A DNA stretch of 61,513 bases. It comes from JAHIYU01 sp964476155. Lineage in GTDB: Bacteria > Krumholzibacteriota > Krumholzibacteriia > LZORAL124-64-63. The notes under the pieces are model-generated. The model was not told the DNA's origin. It did not search any database and worked only from the letters and a program-made list of their open reading frames with translations. Position 1 is the first letter of the stretch; each line of letters begins with the position of its first letter. Where the stretch lies: the NCBI GenBank assembly GCA_964476155.1, contig CAYYYS010000014.1, positions 1-61,513 of the forward strand, in the 5' to 3' direction. The position numbers were made by a program, and so were the translations under genes. Below, in pieces: positions 34,435-43,449 of the stretch.

Positions 34435-36144
34435 TTGCGTCCCCTGACCATCCTGCTTGCGGTCTCGCTGGTTGCCTGCGGAGCGTCAGCCGCGGTGACT
34501 CTCAACGAGGTTCTCTACAATCCACCGGGGGCCGATGGGGGCCAGGAATTCGTCGAGCTCCACAACAGCGGCAGTCCAGTTTGTCTCGACGGCTGGCGCC
34601 TCCAGTTCGCCAACGGCGCGGTGGGGGACGTGTGGGCCGTGCGTTGGACGGGGACGGCGCTCGATACGATTCCCGCCGGCGGGTTCTATCTGATCGTCGA
34701 TCAGGGATGGCAGGGGCCGACACCCGACGCCGTCGCTTCGCTCGCGCTCCAGAACGGCCCCGACGCGATCAGGTTGCTGGACGGCGAGACTATCGCCGAC
34801 CGGCTCGGTTACGGTGCGTTGGAAACCGAGGCGCTGTTCGAGGGAGCCCCCCATGCGGGAACTAGTGGGGGTGGCTCGCTGGCGCGACGACCCGATGGCT
34901 TCGACACCGACGACAACGCGACGGACTGGACCGTTCGCCCCGAACCCACGCCCGGAATCCCCAACTTTCCCCCTTTCGGCCTGGAGATCGTCGTGTTCCG
35001 GGCGGAGCCACCCAGTCTGACGCGAGCGGGGGATCACGTACGGCTTGATCTGATGGTCGTCAATGCCGGTGTGGACACCCTGCCGGCGGCTCGACTGGCT
35101 CTGTGCGACGGCGATGGCGCTACGTTGGACGAGGCCACGTCCACGGCCCTGCCGCCGGAAGCGATCGATGCGGTCGTGTTCACCTGGTGGCCCTTCGGGG
35201 ATGGAATCGTAGACCTCCACTTGAGCTGGCCTCTCGACGACGGCGCCGGGACCGCGCTGTCGGTTCCCGTCGGCGGTTACCAGTGTGGCTTGCCGTCCCT
35301 GGTTTTGACCGAGGTGATGGCGGGGCCGGTGTCGGGCGCCTGTGAGTGGGTCGAGATCGCGGTCGTGGACGAGACGGATATCGATCTCTCCGGCTATGCG
35401 CTGCGTGACGAGGGTGGTTCGCCGTCAGGGTTACCGGAGCGCGTTCTGCGTCCCGGCGAGCGAATGGTCCTGGTCCAGAGCAACGAACTCTATCTGGAAT
35501 GGTGGCGAGGGTTCCAGCATGACGGCAGCCCCTGGTCGTGTCCCGTGGTTCATCCCGACCTGAACGCCGCCGAGTTGCTGGGCGCCTGGCCCACACTCAA
35601 CAACACGCCACCCGATGATCGCGATTTCGCGGATCGGGTTCACTTGTTGAATACGCGTGGCGTGGTCGTCGATCACGTCACGCTGGGTTGGGGGGACGCG
35701 GCTGTGAGACCGGGGCGCAGTCTGGAGCGCAGCGGTCTGCAGCCGGCGGGACATGTGATGACCTTGTGGGCTCCCTGCACCGCTGCGGTCGGCGCCACTC
35801 CGGGATGCGTGAACAGCCTGGAAGCGGATGTCACCACCGGTGACGCCCTGGTCGTGACACGGATCGGTACGGGAGAAGATATCCTGTTCAGCTTTGACCT
35901 GTTTGCCAATGAAAGCGGCTGGCGTCTAGAAATATATGATCTTACGGGATGCCGCTTGCGGGATCTAGGTGGGGACGTCCTGGGGCCGGGACCCCGACGC
36001 GTAATCTGGGATGGGCGCGATGATGCGGGTCGCCCGCCCCCGAGCGAAGCCCTGGTAGCCCTGTTGGTTGTCCAGGGATCCGATGGCGCCCGAATTCGTC
36101 GGCACAAATCCCTGGTCGTCACGACGGCCGCTTCTGGACCATGA
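34435..36144 (+). CDS. Secreted lamin-tail-domain protein with FlgD-like C-terminus
   Basis: 569-aa exported protein. Signal peptide about residues 1-19, ending ASA. A first lamin-tail domain (LTD) covers about 20-180: VTLNEVLYNPPGADGGQEFVELHN is the classic opening, here broken across residues 20-45. A second LTD-like copy starts near 285 (LVLTEVMAGPVSGACEWVEI). Residues about 475-560 are FlgD-Ig-like (WRLEIYDLTGCRLRDL, RRVIWDGRDDAGRP). LTD proteins are often secreted or surface-attached, sometimes with nucleases; no nuclease domain is seen here. TTG start with a poor ribosome site; no better in-frame start keeps the signal peptide. It overlaps the next gene by 4 bp. Confidence 0.8.
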   Translation: MRPLTILLAVSLVACGASAAVTLNEVLYNPPGADGGQEFVELHNSGSPVCLDGWRLQFANGAVGDVWAVRWTGTALDTIPAGGFYLIVDQGWQGPTPDAVASLALQNGPDAIRLLDGETIADRLGYGALETEALFEGAPHAGTSGGGSLARRPDGFDTDDNATDWTVRPEPTPGIPNFPPFGLEIVVFRAEPPSLTRAGDHVRLDLMVVNAGVDTLPAARLALCDGDGATLDEATSTALPPEAIDAVVFTWWPFGDGIVDLHLSWPLDDGAGTALSVPVGGYQCGLPSLVLTEVMAGPVSGACEWVEIAVVDETDIDLSGYALRDEGGSPSGLPERVLRPGERMVLVQSNELYLEWWRGFQHDGSPWSCPVVHPDLNAAELLGAWPTLNNTPPDDRDFADRVHLLNTRGVVVDHVTLGWGDAAVRPGRSLERSGLQPAGHVMTLWAPCTAAVGATPGCVNSLEADVTTGDALVVTRIGTGEDILFSFDLFANESGWRLEIYDLTGCRLRDLGGDVLGPGPRRVIWDGRDDAGRPPPSEALVALLVVQGSDGARIRRHKSLVVTTAASGP

Positions 36145-36902
36145 GGCGCGCGTGGGTCGTTTCGTTGTGCCTGGTCCTGGCCGGACCGGGCGTCACCCGG
36201 GACATGAACGATGGTTGGCTCATTCCCCCCGCCTGGGAACGGTCCTGTGCTATCGGGACAGGGCTGCACCGGGGCGGCTCCCGGTTGTCATGCGGTACGG
36301 GGCGTCTCTTCGGGATGCCGGATCTGTCTCTACAGTTCCTGTCGGCCCAGACGACGCGGAGCGATCTGTCGCTGGGGTTCGCCTGGCAGACCCTGGGCGC
36401 CGCCGCCTGGCGTGAACAGACCTGTGAGGCGGTGGTGGGGTGGGGGCGTCGCGCGGGTGTGGATCTGACCTGGTCGATGCGGCGGACCGAAACTCTCTTC
36501 GGCGACCCCTGGTCCCGGCAGGAAGTGGCCGTGGCTCTGAGGGTCACGGTGGCGGACGTCTGGTGGCTGGTGGTGCACGCCGATCCCCTGTCGTTGAGTC
36601 CCGGTCACGAGACCTCGGCCCGTTCGCGTTGGCTCGCGTGCGGTGGCCGTCGAGACGATCTGGCCTGGGCGGTTCAGATCGACCGCCGTCGCGGGGCGGC
36701 GCCGACTGGACGGGGTGCGGTGATGGGGCGGTTGGTGCGCGGTATTGCTCTGGGTGTTATGGGCGAACCCGGCACCGGGAGCCTCGGGCTGACGACGATC
36801 TGGGTGCGTGGCGGGTTGAGCCTGCGTACATCGCATCTGGTCCATCCCGCTCTCGGGGTCACCCATCGCTGGATGCTGATCCTGGGAGAGGGGACGCCAT
36901 GA
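36141..36902 (+). CDS. Predicted outer-membrane barrel protein, small
   Basis: 253 aa, no domain recognised with certainty. A short signal-like start (MRRAWVVSLCLVLAGPGV) precedes alternating hydrophobic/polar strands rich in Gly, Trp and Arg. These end in HPALGVTHRWMLILGEG, typical of the final strand of barrel proteins. It is coupled by ATGA overlaps to the lamin-tail gene before it and the larger barrel-like gene after it. The three may form one outer-membrane unit. The barrel call is inference from strand periodicity. Confidence 0.55.
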   Translation: MRRAWVVSLCLVLAGPGVTRDMNDGWLIPPAWERSCAIGTGLHRGGSRLSCGTGRLFGMPDLSLQFLSAQTTRSDLSLGFAWQTLGAAAWREQTCEAVVGWGRRAGVDLTWSMRRTETLFGDPWSRQEVAVALRVTVADVWWLVVHADPLSLSPGHETSARSRWLACGGRRDDLAWAVQIDRRRGAAPTGRGAVMGRLVRGIALGVMGEPGTGSLGLTTIWVRGGLSLRTSHLVHPALGVTHRWMLILGEGTP

Positions 36903-38449
36903 CGTGCCGAGCGGGTCTCGTCGTCGTTGCGGTGGTGCTCATCGGCACACCGGCGATTCCCTACGCCGAAGTGCCGGACCATGACGCCAGGGCCGACAGC
37001 CTGACCGTCCTGCTGGAAGAACAGGGCTGGTCGGCGGATGCCCAGAGCGATGACCTCGACGCTCCGGTCGAACCGGGCCTGTGGGACAGCTTGGCGACCT
37101 GGCTGAACATGGGGGTCACACCGAACGCACGTTGGTCCCGCGCCGGTGTGTCCGGAGCCGCCTGGCGCGCCGGGGCGGGGTGGCGTCACGGTGGCGACCA
37201 GACACGCACGGATGTCTTCTTTGCCTCCGGATGGACTCGCGGCGGCGTGGGGGCCGGTCGTTTGACCCTGCGTGCAGCGTCCGGTCTGCTCGCGGGGGGG
37301 GCGGGTCGCTCGGGGCCGCCCTCGGCGTCTGGATCGCTGATGGCAGGGCGCGCGGGTTGGCGACCGTTCACGGGCAGTCCGGTACCCGCAGCCCTGACGG
37401 GCCTGGCCCTTGAGGGGCGTCTCGGGTCTCTGGAGACCTCGGTGGTGTCAGGTGAGCGCGATCGGAAGGGTCTCCCTGGTGGGGGTGGTCAAGTTCACAT
37501 GATAACCATGGCGCTCGGCACGGATCACCGTCTTGCTTCGCTGGCCCGTGTCCAGGATCGTGACGGCGAGGGGTGGAGTATCGGTGCCTCGGTAAATGGT
37601 TCCGCGGCGCGCTTCAGGACCGAGGCGGCGATCTGGCGACCGACGGGGGCGCAGGCCTTCAGATCGACCTGGATCGCTTCGATTGCCGTGCGGGCAGGCG
37701 CTCTGGGTTTCGAGGGACAGGTCGCGGCGCGCGAGTCCGGATTCGCGCCTGCGGGCGGTGCGCGGCCCCAGGTCCTGACCAGCGACGGTCGACGAGGCTG
37801 GGCCCTTCGCGGACGTTGGCGTGGCCCCGGTGTGCTCTGCAAGACCCTGCTGGCGTCCGCACGGGGATCGCGCGTGATCGACGACTTCCCGGCGACCAGT
37901 AACACGCGACGTTACGAGGTCGTTCTCTCGGGCGGGTCATCACGTGGCGTGGCCTGGCGCGGGCGGTTGGCCGGTAAGTCCGAAACGGTCAACGGCTGGT
38001 CGGTCCGTCAATCCTGGTTGCCGGCGGCGGAGATCACTTCGCGTAGCGTAACACGGCTGTCGGCGCGGGTGACGGGCGCGGTTGGCGAAACGCGCGTGCG
38101 CGCCACCGCGAGCGGTGTGGGACTGACTCGAATCGGCGGCGCGGAGGAGAACCGGGACGGTTGGCGACGTCTGATTGCACTGCGTATCGAGCGCTCGCTG
38201 GGCGCCCATGTCGCGCTGCGCTTCAATCAGGTCTGGGCCTGGGGGGAGCCTGTGGATCTGGTCAGCGTCGAGGTTCCCGCGTCCGGTTTCATGCGGCCGC
38301 GTCACTGGGGACACCGCGATCGCGAGCGCTCGGTGGGTGTGTGCTGGCGCGGGCGTCAATGGCGATTGTCCGCCGCGATTGCCGCCTGGGACGTGGTTGG
38401 TGAAGGCCCGGAAACGGAGGTCGTGGCGGGGCTAAGCCGGTTGCGTTGA
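36899..38449 (+). CDS. Predicted outer-membrane barrel protein, large
   Basis: 516 aa. Signal peptide about 1-23 (ending PYA before EVPDHD), an acidic stretch of about 40 residues, then roughly 430 residues of Gly-, Arg- and Ala-rich alternating strands with no catalytic motif. I chose the ATG at 36899, which overlaps the previous stop (ATGA) and has GGGAGAGGGG 5 nt upstream. The frame stays open far upstream, but that part is the shadow of the preceding gene. In related genomes similar barrels follow a helix-hairpin-helix region; none is visible here. Function unknown. Confidence 0.55.
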   Translation: MTCRAGLVVVAVVLIGTPAIPYAEVPDHDARADSLTVLLEEQGWSADAQSDDLDAPVEPGLWDSLATWLNMGVTPNARWSRAGVSGAAWRAGAGWRHGGDQTRTDVFFASGWTRGGVGAGRLTLRAASGLLAGGAGRSGPPSASGSLMAGRAGWRPFTGSPVPAALTGLALEGRLGSLETSVVSGERDRKGLPGGGGQVHMITMALGTDHRLASLARVQDRDGEGWSIGASVNGSAARFRTEAAIWRPTGAQAFRSTWIASIAVRAGALGFEGQVAARESGFAPAGGARPQVLTSDGRRGWALRGRWRGPGVLCKTLLASARGSRVIDDFPATSNTRRYEVVLSGGSSRGVAWRGRLAGKSETVNGWSVRQSWLPAAEITSRSVTRLSARVTGAVGETRVRATASGVGLTRIGGAEENRDGWRRLIALRIERSLGAHVALRFNQVWAWGEPVDLVSVEVPASGFMRPRHWGHRDRERSVGVCWRGRQWRLSAAIAAWDVVGEGPETEVVAGLSRLR

Positions 38450-38465
38450 CGGCCTGACGCCAACT

Positions 38466-38494
38466 TTGACATGGCGTGGTCGACAAGATACGTT
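38466..38494 (+). promoter_or_regulatory. Possible promoter for the aminotransferase gene
   Basis: TTGACA (38466-38471), 17 bp, then a weak TACGTT (38489-38494). It lies just after the barrel gene and 60 nt before the aminotransferase start. Confidence 0.4.
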
Positions 38495-38556
38495 TGTCGG
38501 GTATTGATGCAGTGCCGGTGGCGGCACGGTTCATGTCACGTGCAAGGAGAACGATC

Positions 38557-39720
38557 ATGCTGGCCACTAGAATGGATAGACTCGGTACCGAAACCGCCTT
38601 TGTCATACTGGCTCGCGCCAAGGCCCTCGAGGCCAAGGGACGCGACATTGTCCACCTGGAGATCGGGGAACCCGACTTCGATACGCCGGCCAATATCGTG
38701 GCCAAGGGTGTCGAGGCCCTGCAGGGCGGCGAGACCCATTACGGTCCCGCGGCCGGCAAGCCCGAGATCAGGCAGATCTATGCCGATCACATCGCCAAGG
38801 ACCGCGGCATCGACGTGGGCCCGGACAACATCGTCATCACCCCGGGTGGCAAGCCCATCATGTACTTCGTGATGACCGCCCTGGTGAACGCAGGTGACGA
38901 AGTTGTCTACCCGAACCCCGGCTTCCCCATCTACGAATCCGTGATCAACTTCCTCGGCGCCAAGGCCGTGCCCATGCCGCTGGCCGAGGAGAAGGATTTC
39001 TCCTGCGACATCGAGGAACTGAAGACGCTGGTCTCGGACAAGACCAAGCTGCTGATCATCAACTCGCCCCAGAATCCCACCGGCGGCATGCTGTCGGCCG
39101 CGGATCTGGACGCCATCGCCGAGTTGGCCGTCAAACACGACTTCTGGGTGCTGAGCGACGAGATCTACAGCAAGATCATCTACGAAGGCTCCCACGACTC
39201 GATCACGACCCGTCCGGGCATGCTCGAGCGCACATGTATTCTCGAGGGTCACTCGAAGACCTATGCGATGACCGGCTGGCGCCTGGGTTACGGTATCATG
39301 CCCAAGGAACTGGCCGACGCGGTGGCCAAGCTGCAGACCAACTGCAACAGCTGCACTGCCTCGTTCACGCAGATCGCCGGCGCCGAGGCCCTCACCGGTT
39401 CCCAGGACGCGGCCGAGGCCATGGTCGCCGAGTTCAAGGTGCGACGCGATCTGCTGGTGGACGGCCTGAACGCCATTCCGGGCATTACGTGCAAGAAGCC
39501 GCGCGGCGCTTTCTACGTGTTCCCCAACGTCTCGGCGCTCGGCAAGACCAGCTCGGAGCTCGAAGGGCTGCTGCTAGACACGTATGGAGTCGCCGCCCTG
39601 AGCGGTACGGCTTTCGGCGCGCACGGCGAAGGCTACCTTCGCTTCAGCTACGCCAACAGCCAGGAGCAGATCAAGAAGGCCCTCGAGCGCGTTGCGCAGA
39701 TGGCCGCGGACCTCAGCTAG
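38557..39720 (+). CDS. Class I/II PLP-dependent aminotransferase (aspartate aminotransferase-like)
   Basis: 387-aa cytoplasmic aminotransferase of fold type I. Landmarks are EIGEPDFDTP near the start, INSPQNPTGG in the middle, the PLP Lys234 in SKTYAMTGWRLGY and FRFSYA-like YLRFSYANS near the end. Such enzymes commonly act on aspartate, alanine or aromatic amino acids; the substrate cannot be fixed from sequence. AAGGAG (38544-38549) is well spaced for the ATG at 38557, so I reject the longer upstream frame. Confidence 0.92.
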   Translation: MLATRMDRLGTETAFVILARAKALEAKGRDIVHLEIGEPDFDTPANIVAKGVEALQGGETHYGPAAGKPEIRQIYADHIAKDRGIDVGPDNIVITPGGKPIMYFVMTALVNAGDEVVYPNPGFPIYESVINFLGAKAVPMPLAEEKDFSCDIEELKTLVSDKTKLLIINSPQNPTGGMLSAADLDAIAELAVKHDFWVLSDEIYSKIIYEGSHDSITTRPGMLERTCILEGHSKTYAMTGWRLGYGIMPKELADAVAKLQTNCNSCTASFTQIAGAEALTGSQDAAEAMVAEFKVRRDLLVDGLNAIPGITCKKPRGAFYVFPNVSALGKTSSELEGLLLDTYGVAALSGTAFGAHGEGYLRFSYANSQEQIKKALERVAQMAADLS

Positions 39721-39740
39721 ATTCGGTTCGGACCAGACGT

Positions 39741-39764
39741 GCGCCGCACCCCACGGTGCGGCGC
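39741..39764 (+). terminator. Perfect hairpin between aminotransferase and carbamate kinase genes
   Basis: GCGCCGCACC and GGTGCGGCGC form a perfect 10-bp stem with loop CCAC. No T-run follows, so it may be a rho-type or processing site rather than an intrinsic terminator. Confidence 0.4.
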
Positions 39765-39795
39765 CGTCGGTTCCGGCATCAGCCAGGAGAGACAC

Positions 39796-40749
39796 ATGTC
39801 GACACGACGCTTCGTCATCGCCCTCGGTGGTAACGCCATTATCCCGGTGGGAAAAAAGGGTACTTACGACGATCAGTACCAAATCACCAAGGGGACCATG
39901 CACCAGGTCGCCGAGCTGTCGGCGGCCGGTCATCAGGTCGTGATCACACACGGCAACGGCCCGGTCGTGGGAAATATCTTCCTGCGCAACGACGCCGGCT
40001 ACGAGAAGTACGGTATCGTTCCCATGCCGCTCTTCGTGTGTGGCGCGGATTCGCAGGGGGGACTGGGTTACATGATCCAGCAGAACCTGCAGAACGCCAT
40101 GTTCCTCCGGGGACTGGACACGCCGGTCGCCACGGTCATCACGCAGGTGCTCGTGGATCGGGACGATCCGGCCTTCGCCAATCCCACCAAGCCCATCGGC
40201 CCCTACTATTCGACCGAACAGGCCGAGCAGATGGCCAAGGACTTCGGCTGGGTCGTGAAGGAGGACGCGGGTCGCGGCTGGCGGCGCGTGGTGCCGAGTC
40301 CGTTGCCCCGGAAGGTCGTGGAGTTCGAGGCCATCAGGGGCCTGCTCGACGCGGGCGTGCTGGCGGTCGCCTGTGGCGGTGGCGGTGTTCCCGTTGCCAG
40401 GTGCGAGAAGGGCAAGATCGAGGGTATCGACGCGGTGATCGACAAGGATCTGGCGTCGGAACTGCTCGCCGAACTCATCGAGGCCGATACCTTCGTGATC
40501 ATCACGCAGGTGGACATGGTCTATCGTCGCTTCGGGAAGCCCGACCAGGAAGCCCTGTCAAGACTGACGTCCGTGCAGGCGCGACAACTGCTCGAGGCGG
40601 GGGAGTTCCCCGCGGGCAGCATGGGCCCCAAGATCGAGTCGGCCCTGAACTTCCTGGCTGCCGGCGGCCGGGAAGTCATCATCACCGATCCCGAGCATCT
40701 GACCGACGCCATCAACGGCGAGTGCGGCACGCTGATATCGGATCGTTAG
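39796..40749 (+). CDS. arcC: Carbamate kinase
   Basis: 317-aa member of the amino-acid kinase fold, transferring phosphate between carbamoyl phosphate and ADP. Signatures are ALGGNAI at the N-terminus, THGNGPVVGNI, CGGGGVPV and the final GPKIESALNFL. No arginine deiminase or ornithine transcarbamylase gene is adjacent, so the usual fermentative arginine pathway is not visible. It could instead supply or drain carbamoyl phosphate near the purine genes that follow. The ATG at 39796 has AGGAGA upstream. Followed by a clear terminator. Confidence 0.93.
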   Translation: MSTRRFVIALGGNAIIPVGKKGTYDDQYQITKGTMHQVAELSAAGHQVVITHGNGPVVGNIFLRNDAGYEKYGIVPMPLFVCGADSQGGLGYMIQQNLQNAMFLRGLDTPVATVITQVLVDRDDPAFANPTKPIGPYYSTEQAEQMAKDFGWVVKEDAGRGWRRVVPSPLPRKVVEFEAIRGLLDAGVLAVACGGGGVPVARCEKGKIEGIDAVIDKDLASELLAELIEADTFVIITQVDMVYRRFGKPDQEALSRLTSVQARQLLEAGEFPAGSMGPKIESALNFLAAGGREVIITDPEHLTDAINGECGTLISDR

Positions 40750-40757
40750 CGCCAGGG

Positions 40758-40803
40758 AAAAAACGACTACGGACGGGACGGCTTGGGAGCCGTCCTTTTC
40801 GTT
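40758..40803. terminator. Intrinsic, probably bidirectional terminator after arcC
   Basis: GGACGGCT (40776-40783) pairs with AGCCGTCC (40788-40795) around TGGG, followed by TTTT. An A-run (40758-40763) precedes the stem. Confidence 0.8.
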
Positions 40804-40888
40804 GCAGCGGCATGAAGCGTTGGGTTATGGTTCGGGCTCGGACGACCAACTGGCCGGACTCGGAATCCCGGAACATGGAGAACGGAAA

Positions 40889-42205
40889 ATGACGACCAGA
40901 GTTCTCATCGTGGGCTCGGGCGGGCGTGAACACGCCTTCGCGCGACAACTCGCCCGCAATGGCGATGTAGACCTGTTCTGCACGCCCGGCAACCCCGGCA
41001 CGGCTGGTCTGGTAACGAACACGCCCCTGCCGATCATCGATCACGCCGCCGTGGCCGCTTTTTGTCGCGATCAGGGAATCGACCTGGCGATCATCGGTCC
41101 GGAAGACCCGTTGATCGCCGGCTTGGCCGACGATCTGCGGGCGGCAGGCGTGTCCGTCTTCGGACCCGGCGCCGAGGGAGCCCGGTTGGAGGGCGACAAG
41201 CACCACGCCAAGGTGGTCATGGCCGCGGCCGGCGTGCCCACGGCCGGCTTCAGCGATCATCGGGATCTTGCGTCCTCCCTGTCCGCTCTCGACCGCGTCG
41301 ATTTTCCGTTGGTGGTCAAGGCCTGTGGCGCCGCCCAGGGCAAAGGCGTGGCGGTCTGTGCCGATCGCGCGTCGGCCGAGGCGCATCTGCGGCGGTGTTT
41401 CGTGGACGACGGGTTCGGCGCCGCGGGGCATCACGTCCTGCTGGAGGACTGCCTGACCGGTCCCGAACTGTCCGTGCTGGCGGTAACCGACGGGGACGCC
41501 TGCGCCCTGCTGGCGCCGTCGCGCGATCACAAGCGCGTGGGCGAAGGCGACACGGGACCCAATACCGGTGGCATGGGCGCCTTCGCCAGCGGGGCCCTGG
41601 TCCCCGACGGTCTGGGTGAAATCATCTGCTCCCAGGTGATCGAACCCGTACTCGCCGAGTTGCGACGACGGGGAGTCGATTACCGCGGCGTTCTCTACGC
41701 CGGCCTGATGTTGACACCCGACGGCCCCCAGGTCCTGGAGTTCAATTGCCGCTTCGGCGATCCCGAGACCCAGGTCGTCCTGCCGCTGCTCGCCTGTGAT
41801 TTCACCGAACTGGCCATGGCGGTCGCGCGCAAGGAATTGCGGGCGTTCATCGATCGGCTACCGCCGGCGGGGGCGGGCGCGCCGGCCGACTGGCCGGGGG
41901 CCGCGTTGACCGACTGGGACCGCGCCGCGGTAGTGGTTGTCGGAGCCGCCGCAGGATACCCCGGCGATTACAAGAAGGGTCGGGTGATCACCTTGCCCAC
42001 TGATATGGAAACCGCCTGGGTCATCCACGCTGGCACCGCCCTGGCCGACGACCGCCTGGTTACCGCCGGCGGACGTGTGCTGGGCAGCGTTGGCGTGGGC
42101 GCGGACTTTACGGCGGCCCGTGCGGAGGCCTATGGGCTGCTGGCCGGGATCGCGTTCACGGGCATGCATTTCCGGGGCGATATCGGCGCCGGATTCAACG
42201 AGTAG
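40889..42205 (+). CDS. purD: Phosphoribosylamine-glycine ligase
   Basis: Second step of purine synthesis: joins phosphoribosylamine and glycine using ATP. 438 aa with the N domain (VLIVGSGGREHAFA), ATP-grasp (KACGAAQGKGVAVC; GPELSVLAVTDG; NTGGMGAF) and FNCRFGDPETQVVLP. GGAG lies 8 nt upstream of the ATG at 40889. purE follows after 22 nt, making a small purine operon. Confidence 0.96.
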   Translation: MTTRVLIVGSGGREHAFARQLARNGDVDLFCTPGNPGTAGLVTNTPLPIIDHAAVAAFCRDQGIDLAIIGPEDPLIAGLADDLRAAGVSVFGPGAEGARLEGDKHHAKVVMAAAGVPTAGFSDHRDLASSLSALDRVDFPLVVKACGAAQGKGVAVCADRASAEAHLRRCFVDDGFGAAGHHVLLEDCLTGPELSVLAVTDGDACALLAPSRDHKRVGEGDTGPNTGGMGAFASGALVPDGLGEIICSQVIEPVLAELRRRGVDYRGVLYAGLMLTPDGPQVLEFNCRFGDPETQVVLPLLACDFTELAMAVARKELRAFIDRLPPAGAGAPADWPGAALTDWDRAAVVVVGAAAGYPGDYKKGRVITLPTDMETAWVIHAGTALADDRLVTAGGRVLGSVGVGADFTAARAEAYGLLAGIAFTGMHFRGDIGAGFNE

Positions 42206-42227
42206 ATCTGGACAGGAGGCAGGGCGT

Positions 42228-42725
42228 ATGGCCACGGTTGTCAAAAAGAGACGCAAGGTGAGCCCCCGGGTCGCCGTAGTGTTGGGCAGTGGATCGGACC
42301 TGCCCGTCATCGAAGGGATGCAGAAGCTGCTGGATCGGTTCGGTCTGTCGCACGTGGTGGAGATCGCGTCTGCCCATCGTCAGCCCGACAAGCTGCGGCG
42401 CTTCGTACGCAAGTGTGATCGCGAGGGTATCGAGATCTTCGTGGCCGTGGCCGGCCTGGCCGCCCACCTGCCCGGTGTTCTAGCCTCGATGACCGTCAAA
42501 CCGGTCATCGGCGTGCCGGTCGCCGCAGGAGCCCTGGCCGGTATCGACGCCCTGCTGTCCATGGCGCAGATGCCCGGCGGCGTCCCCGTGGCCACGCTGG
42601 CCATCGGTTCGGCGGGTGCCAAGAACGCGGCCGTACTCTCGGCGCGCATTCTCGCCCTGGGCGACAAGAAGGTGGCGGTGGCTCTCGAACGGTACCGTCA
42701 GGACCTGGCAGCAGGTGGGAAGTAG
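42228..42725 (+). CDS. purE: 5-(carboxyamino)imidazole ribonucleotide mutase / AIR carboxylase
   Basis: 165-aa PurE, carboxylating step of purine synthesis. Visible motifs are GSGSDLPVI, SAHRQPDKL and AGLAAHLPGVLASMT, then VPVATLAIGSAGAKNAAVL. It has a basic 13-residue N-terminal extension before the core. No purK is next to it. PurE may be a class I enzyme whose purK is elsewhere, or a class II AIR carboxylase that uses CO2 directly; I cannot decide by eye. AGGAGG lies upstream of the ATG at 42228. Confidence 0.93.
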   Translation: MATVVKKRRKVSPRVAVVLGSGSDLPVIEGMQKLLDRFGLSHVVEIASAHRQPDKLRRFVRKCDREGIEIFVAVAGLAAHLPGVLASMTVKPVIGVPVAAGALAGIDALLSMAQMPGGVPVATLAIGSAGAKNAAVLSARILALGDKKVAVALERYRQDLAAGGK

Positions 42726-42728
42726 GGC

Positions 42729-43349
42729 GTGCCTGTGCGAGCAAACGAGCCTGAGCGATTCGCCGAGTGTTTGGCCGAGGGTCTGGTGGCCCTGATGCGG
42801 ACCGACACCCTGCCCGGGCTGCATGCCCGGGCCGATCATGAGGCGGCCGTGGCGCGCATTCTCGACATCAAGGGTCGTTCGGACGACAAGCCTCTGCTGT
42901 TGCTTTGCGCCTCCGCGGATGCGGCCCTGGCCCACGCATTGGATCCGGGCCCGGAGGCGGTGGCCTACGCCTGGACCTGTTGGCCGGGGCCCTTTACGCT
43001 GATCCTGCCCGCCGGCCCCACGGCGCCCAAAGCGGCAACGCGCGGCCGATCGACCGTCGCCCTGCGTGTGCCGAAGCCGCCACGACTGCGCGATCTGATT
43101 GCCGCAGCGGGAGGTGCCCTGGTTTCCACGAGCGTGAACAGGACGGGTGAACCGCCCCTGACCGGCCTGGACGATGCGGTCGCCCTATTTGGTGAGCGGG
43201 TGGATGTAGTGGGTGAGATGGATTGGCGCAAATCCTCGGATGAGCAATCCCCGGATGAGCCCCCCCCGGGGGCGTCCACCCTGCTGGATTTGACCAGCTG
43301 GCCGCCACGCCTGGTACGATCGGGTAACGCGGCTCCGCCGCCTTGGTAA
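42729..43349 (+). CDS. Sua5/YciO/YrdC family protein (threonylcarbamoyl-AMP synthase-like)
   Basis: 206 aa. The single YrdC domain probably makes threonylcarbamoyl-AMP for the t6A modification of tRNA. It has the nucleotide-binding pattern TDTLPGLHARA, KGRSDDKPLLLL and STSVNRTGEPP. There is no C-terminal Sua5 domain. A Pro-rich acidic segment (about 165-190) precedes the end. The GTG start is 3 nt after purE, so co-expression is likely. YciO-type members have other, unclear roles. Confidence 0.85.
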   Translation: MPVRANEPERFAECLAEGLVALMRTDTLPGLHARADHEAAVARILDIKGRSDDKPLLLLCASADAALAHALDPGPEAVAYAWTCWPGPFTLILPAGPTAPKAATRGRSTVALRVPKPPRLRDLIAAAGGALVSTSVNRTGEPPLTGLDDAVALFGERVDVVGEMDWRKSSDEQSPDEPPPGASTLLDLTSWPPRLVRSGNAAPPPW

Positions 43350-43400
43350 GTGACCGGCGTTAGCTATTGAAAGAAAAGACGATACGAAGCGCGGGCTCCC

Positions 43401-43429
43401 TTGACGCCCGCCGTCGCGTCTTCTAACTT
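43401..43429 (+). promoter_or_regulatory. Possible promoter for the phosphatase-rpiB-glyA run
   Basis: TTGACG (43401-43406), 17 bp, TAACTT (43424-43429), 20 nt before the next start codon. The leader would be only about 15 nt, holding the GGAGGG ribosome site. A GCGGGC/GCCCGC hairpin overlaps the -35 region and could end the preceding transcript. Confidence 0.45.
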
Positions 43430-43449
43430 TGATCTTCGAACGGAGGGTC

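Noticed and set aside
36440..36898. Long upstream extension of the large barrel gene
   Set aside because: It lies wholly inside the preceding gene and has low-complexity Arg/Gly composition; the ATG at 36899 gives a signal peptide.
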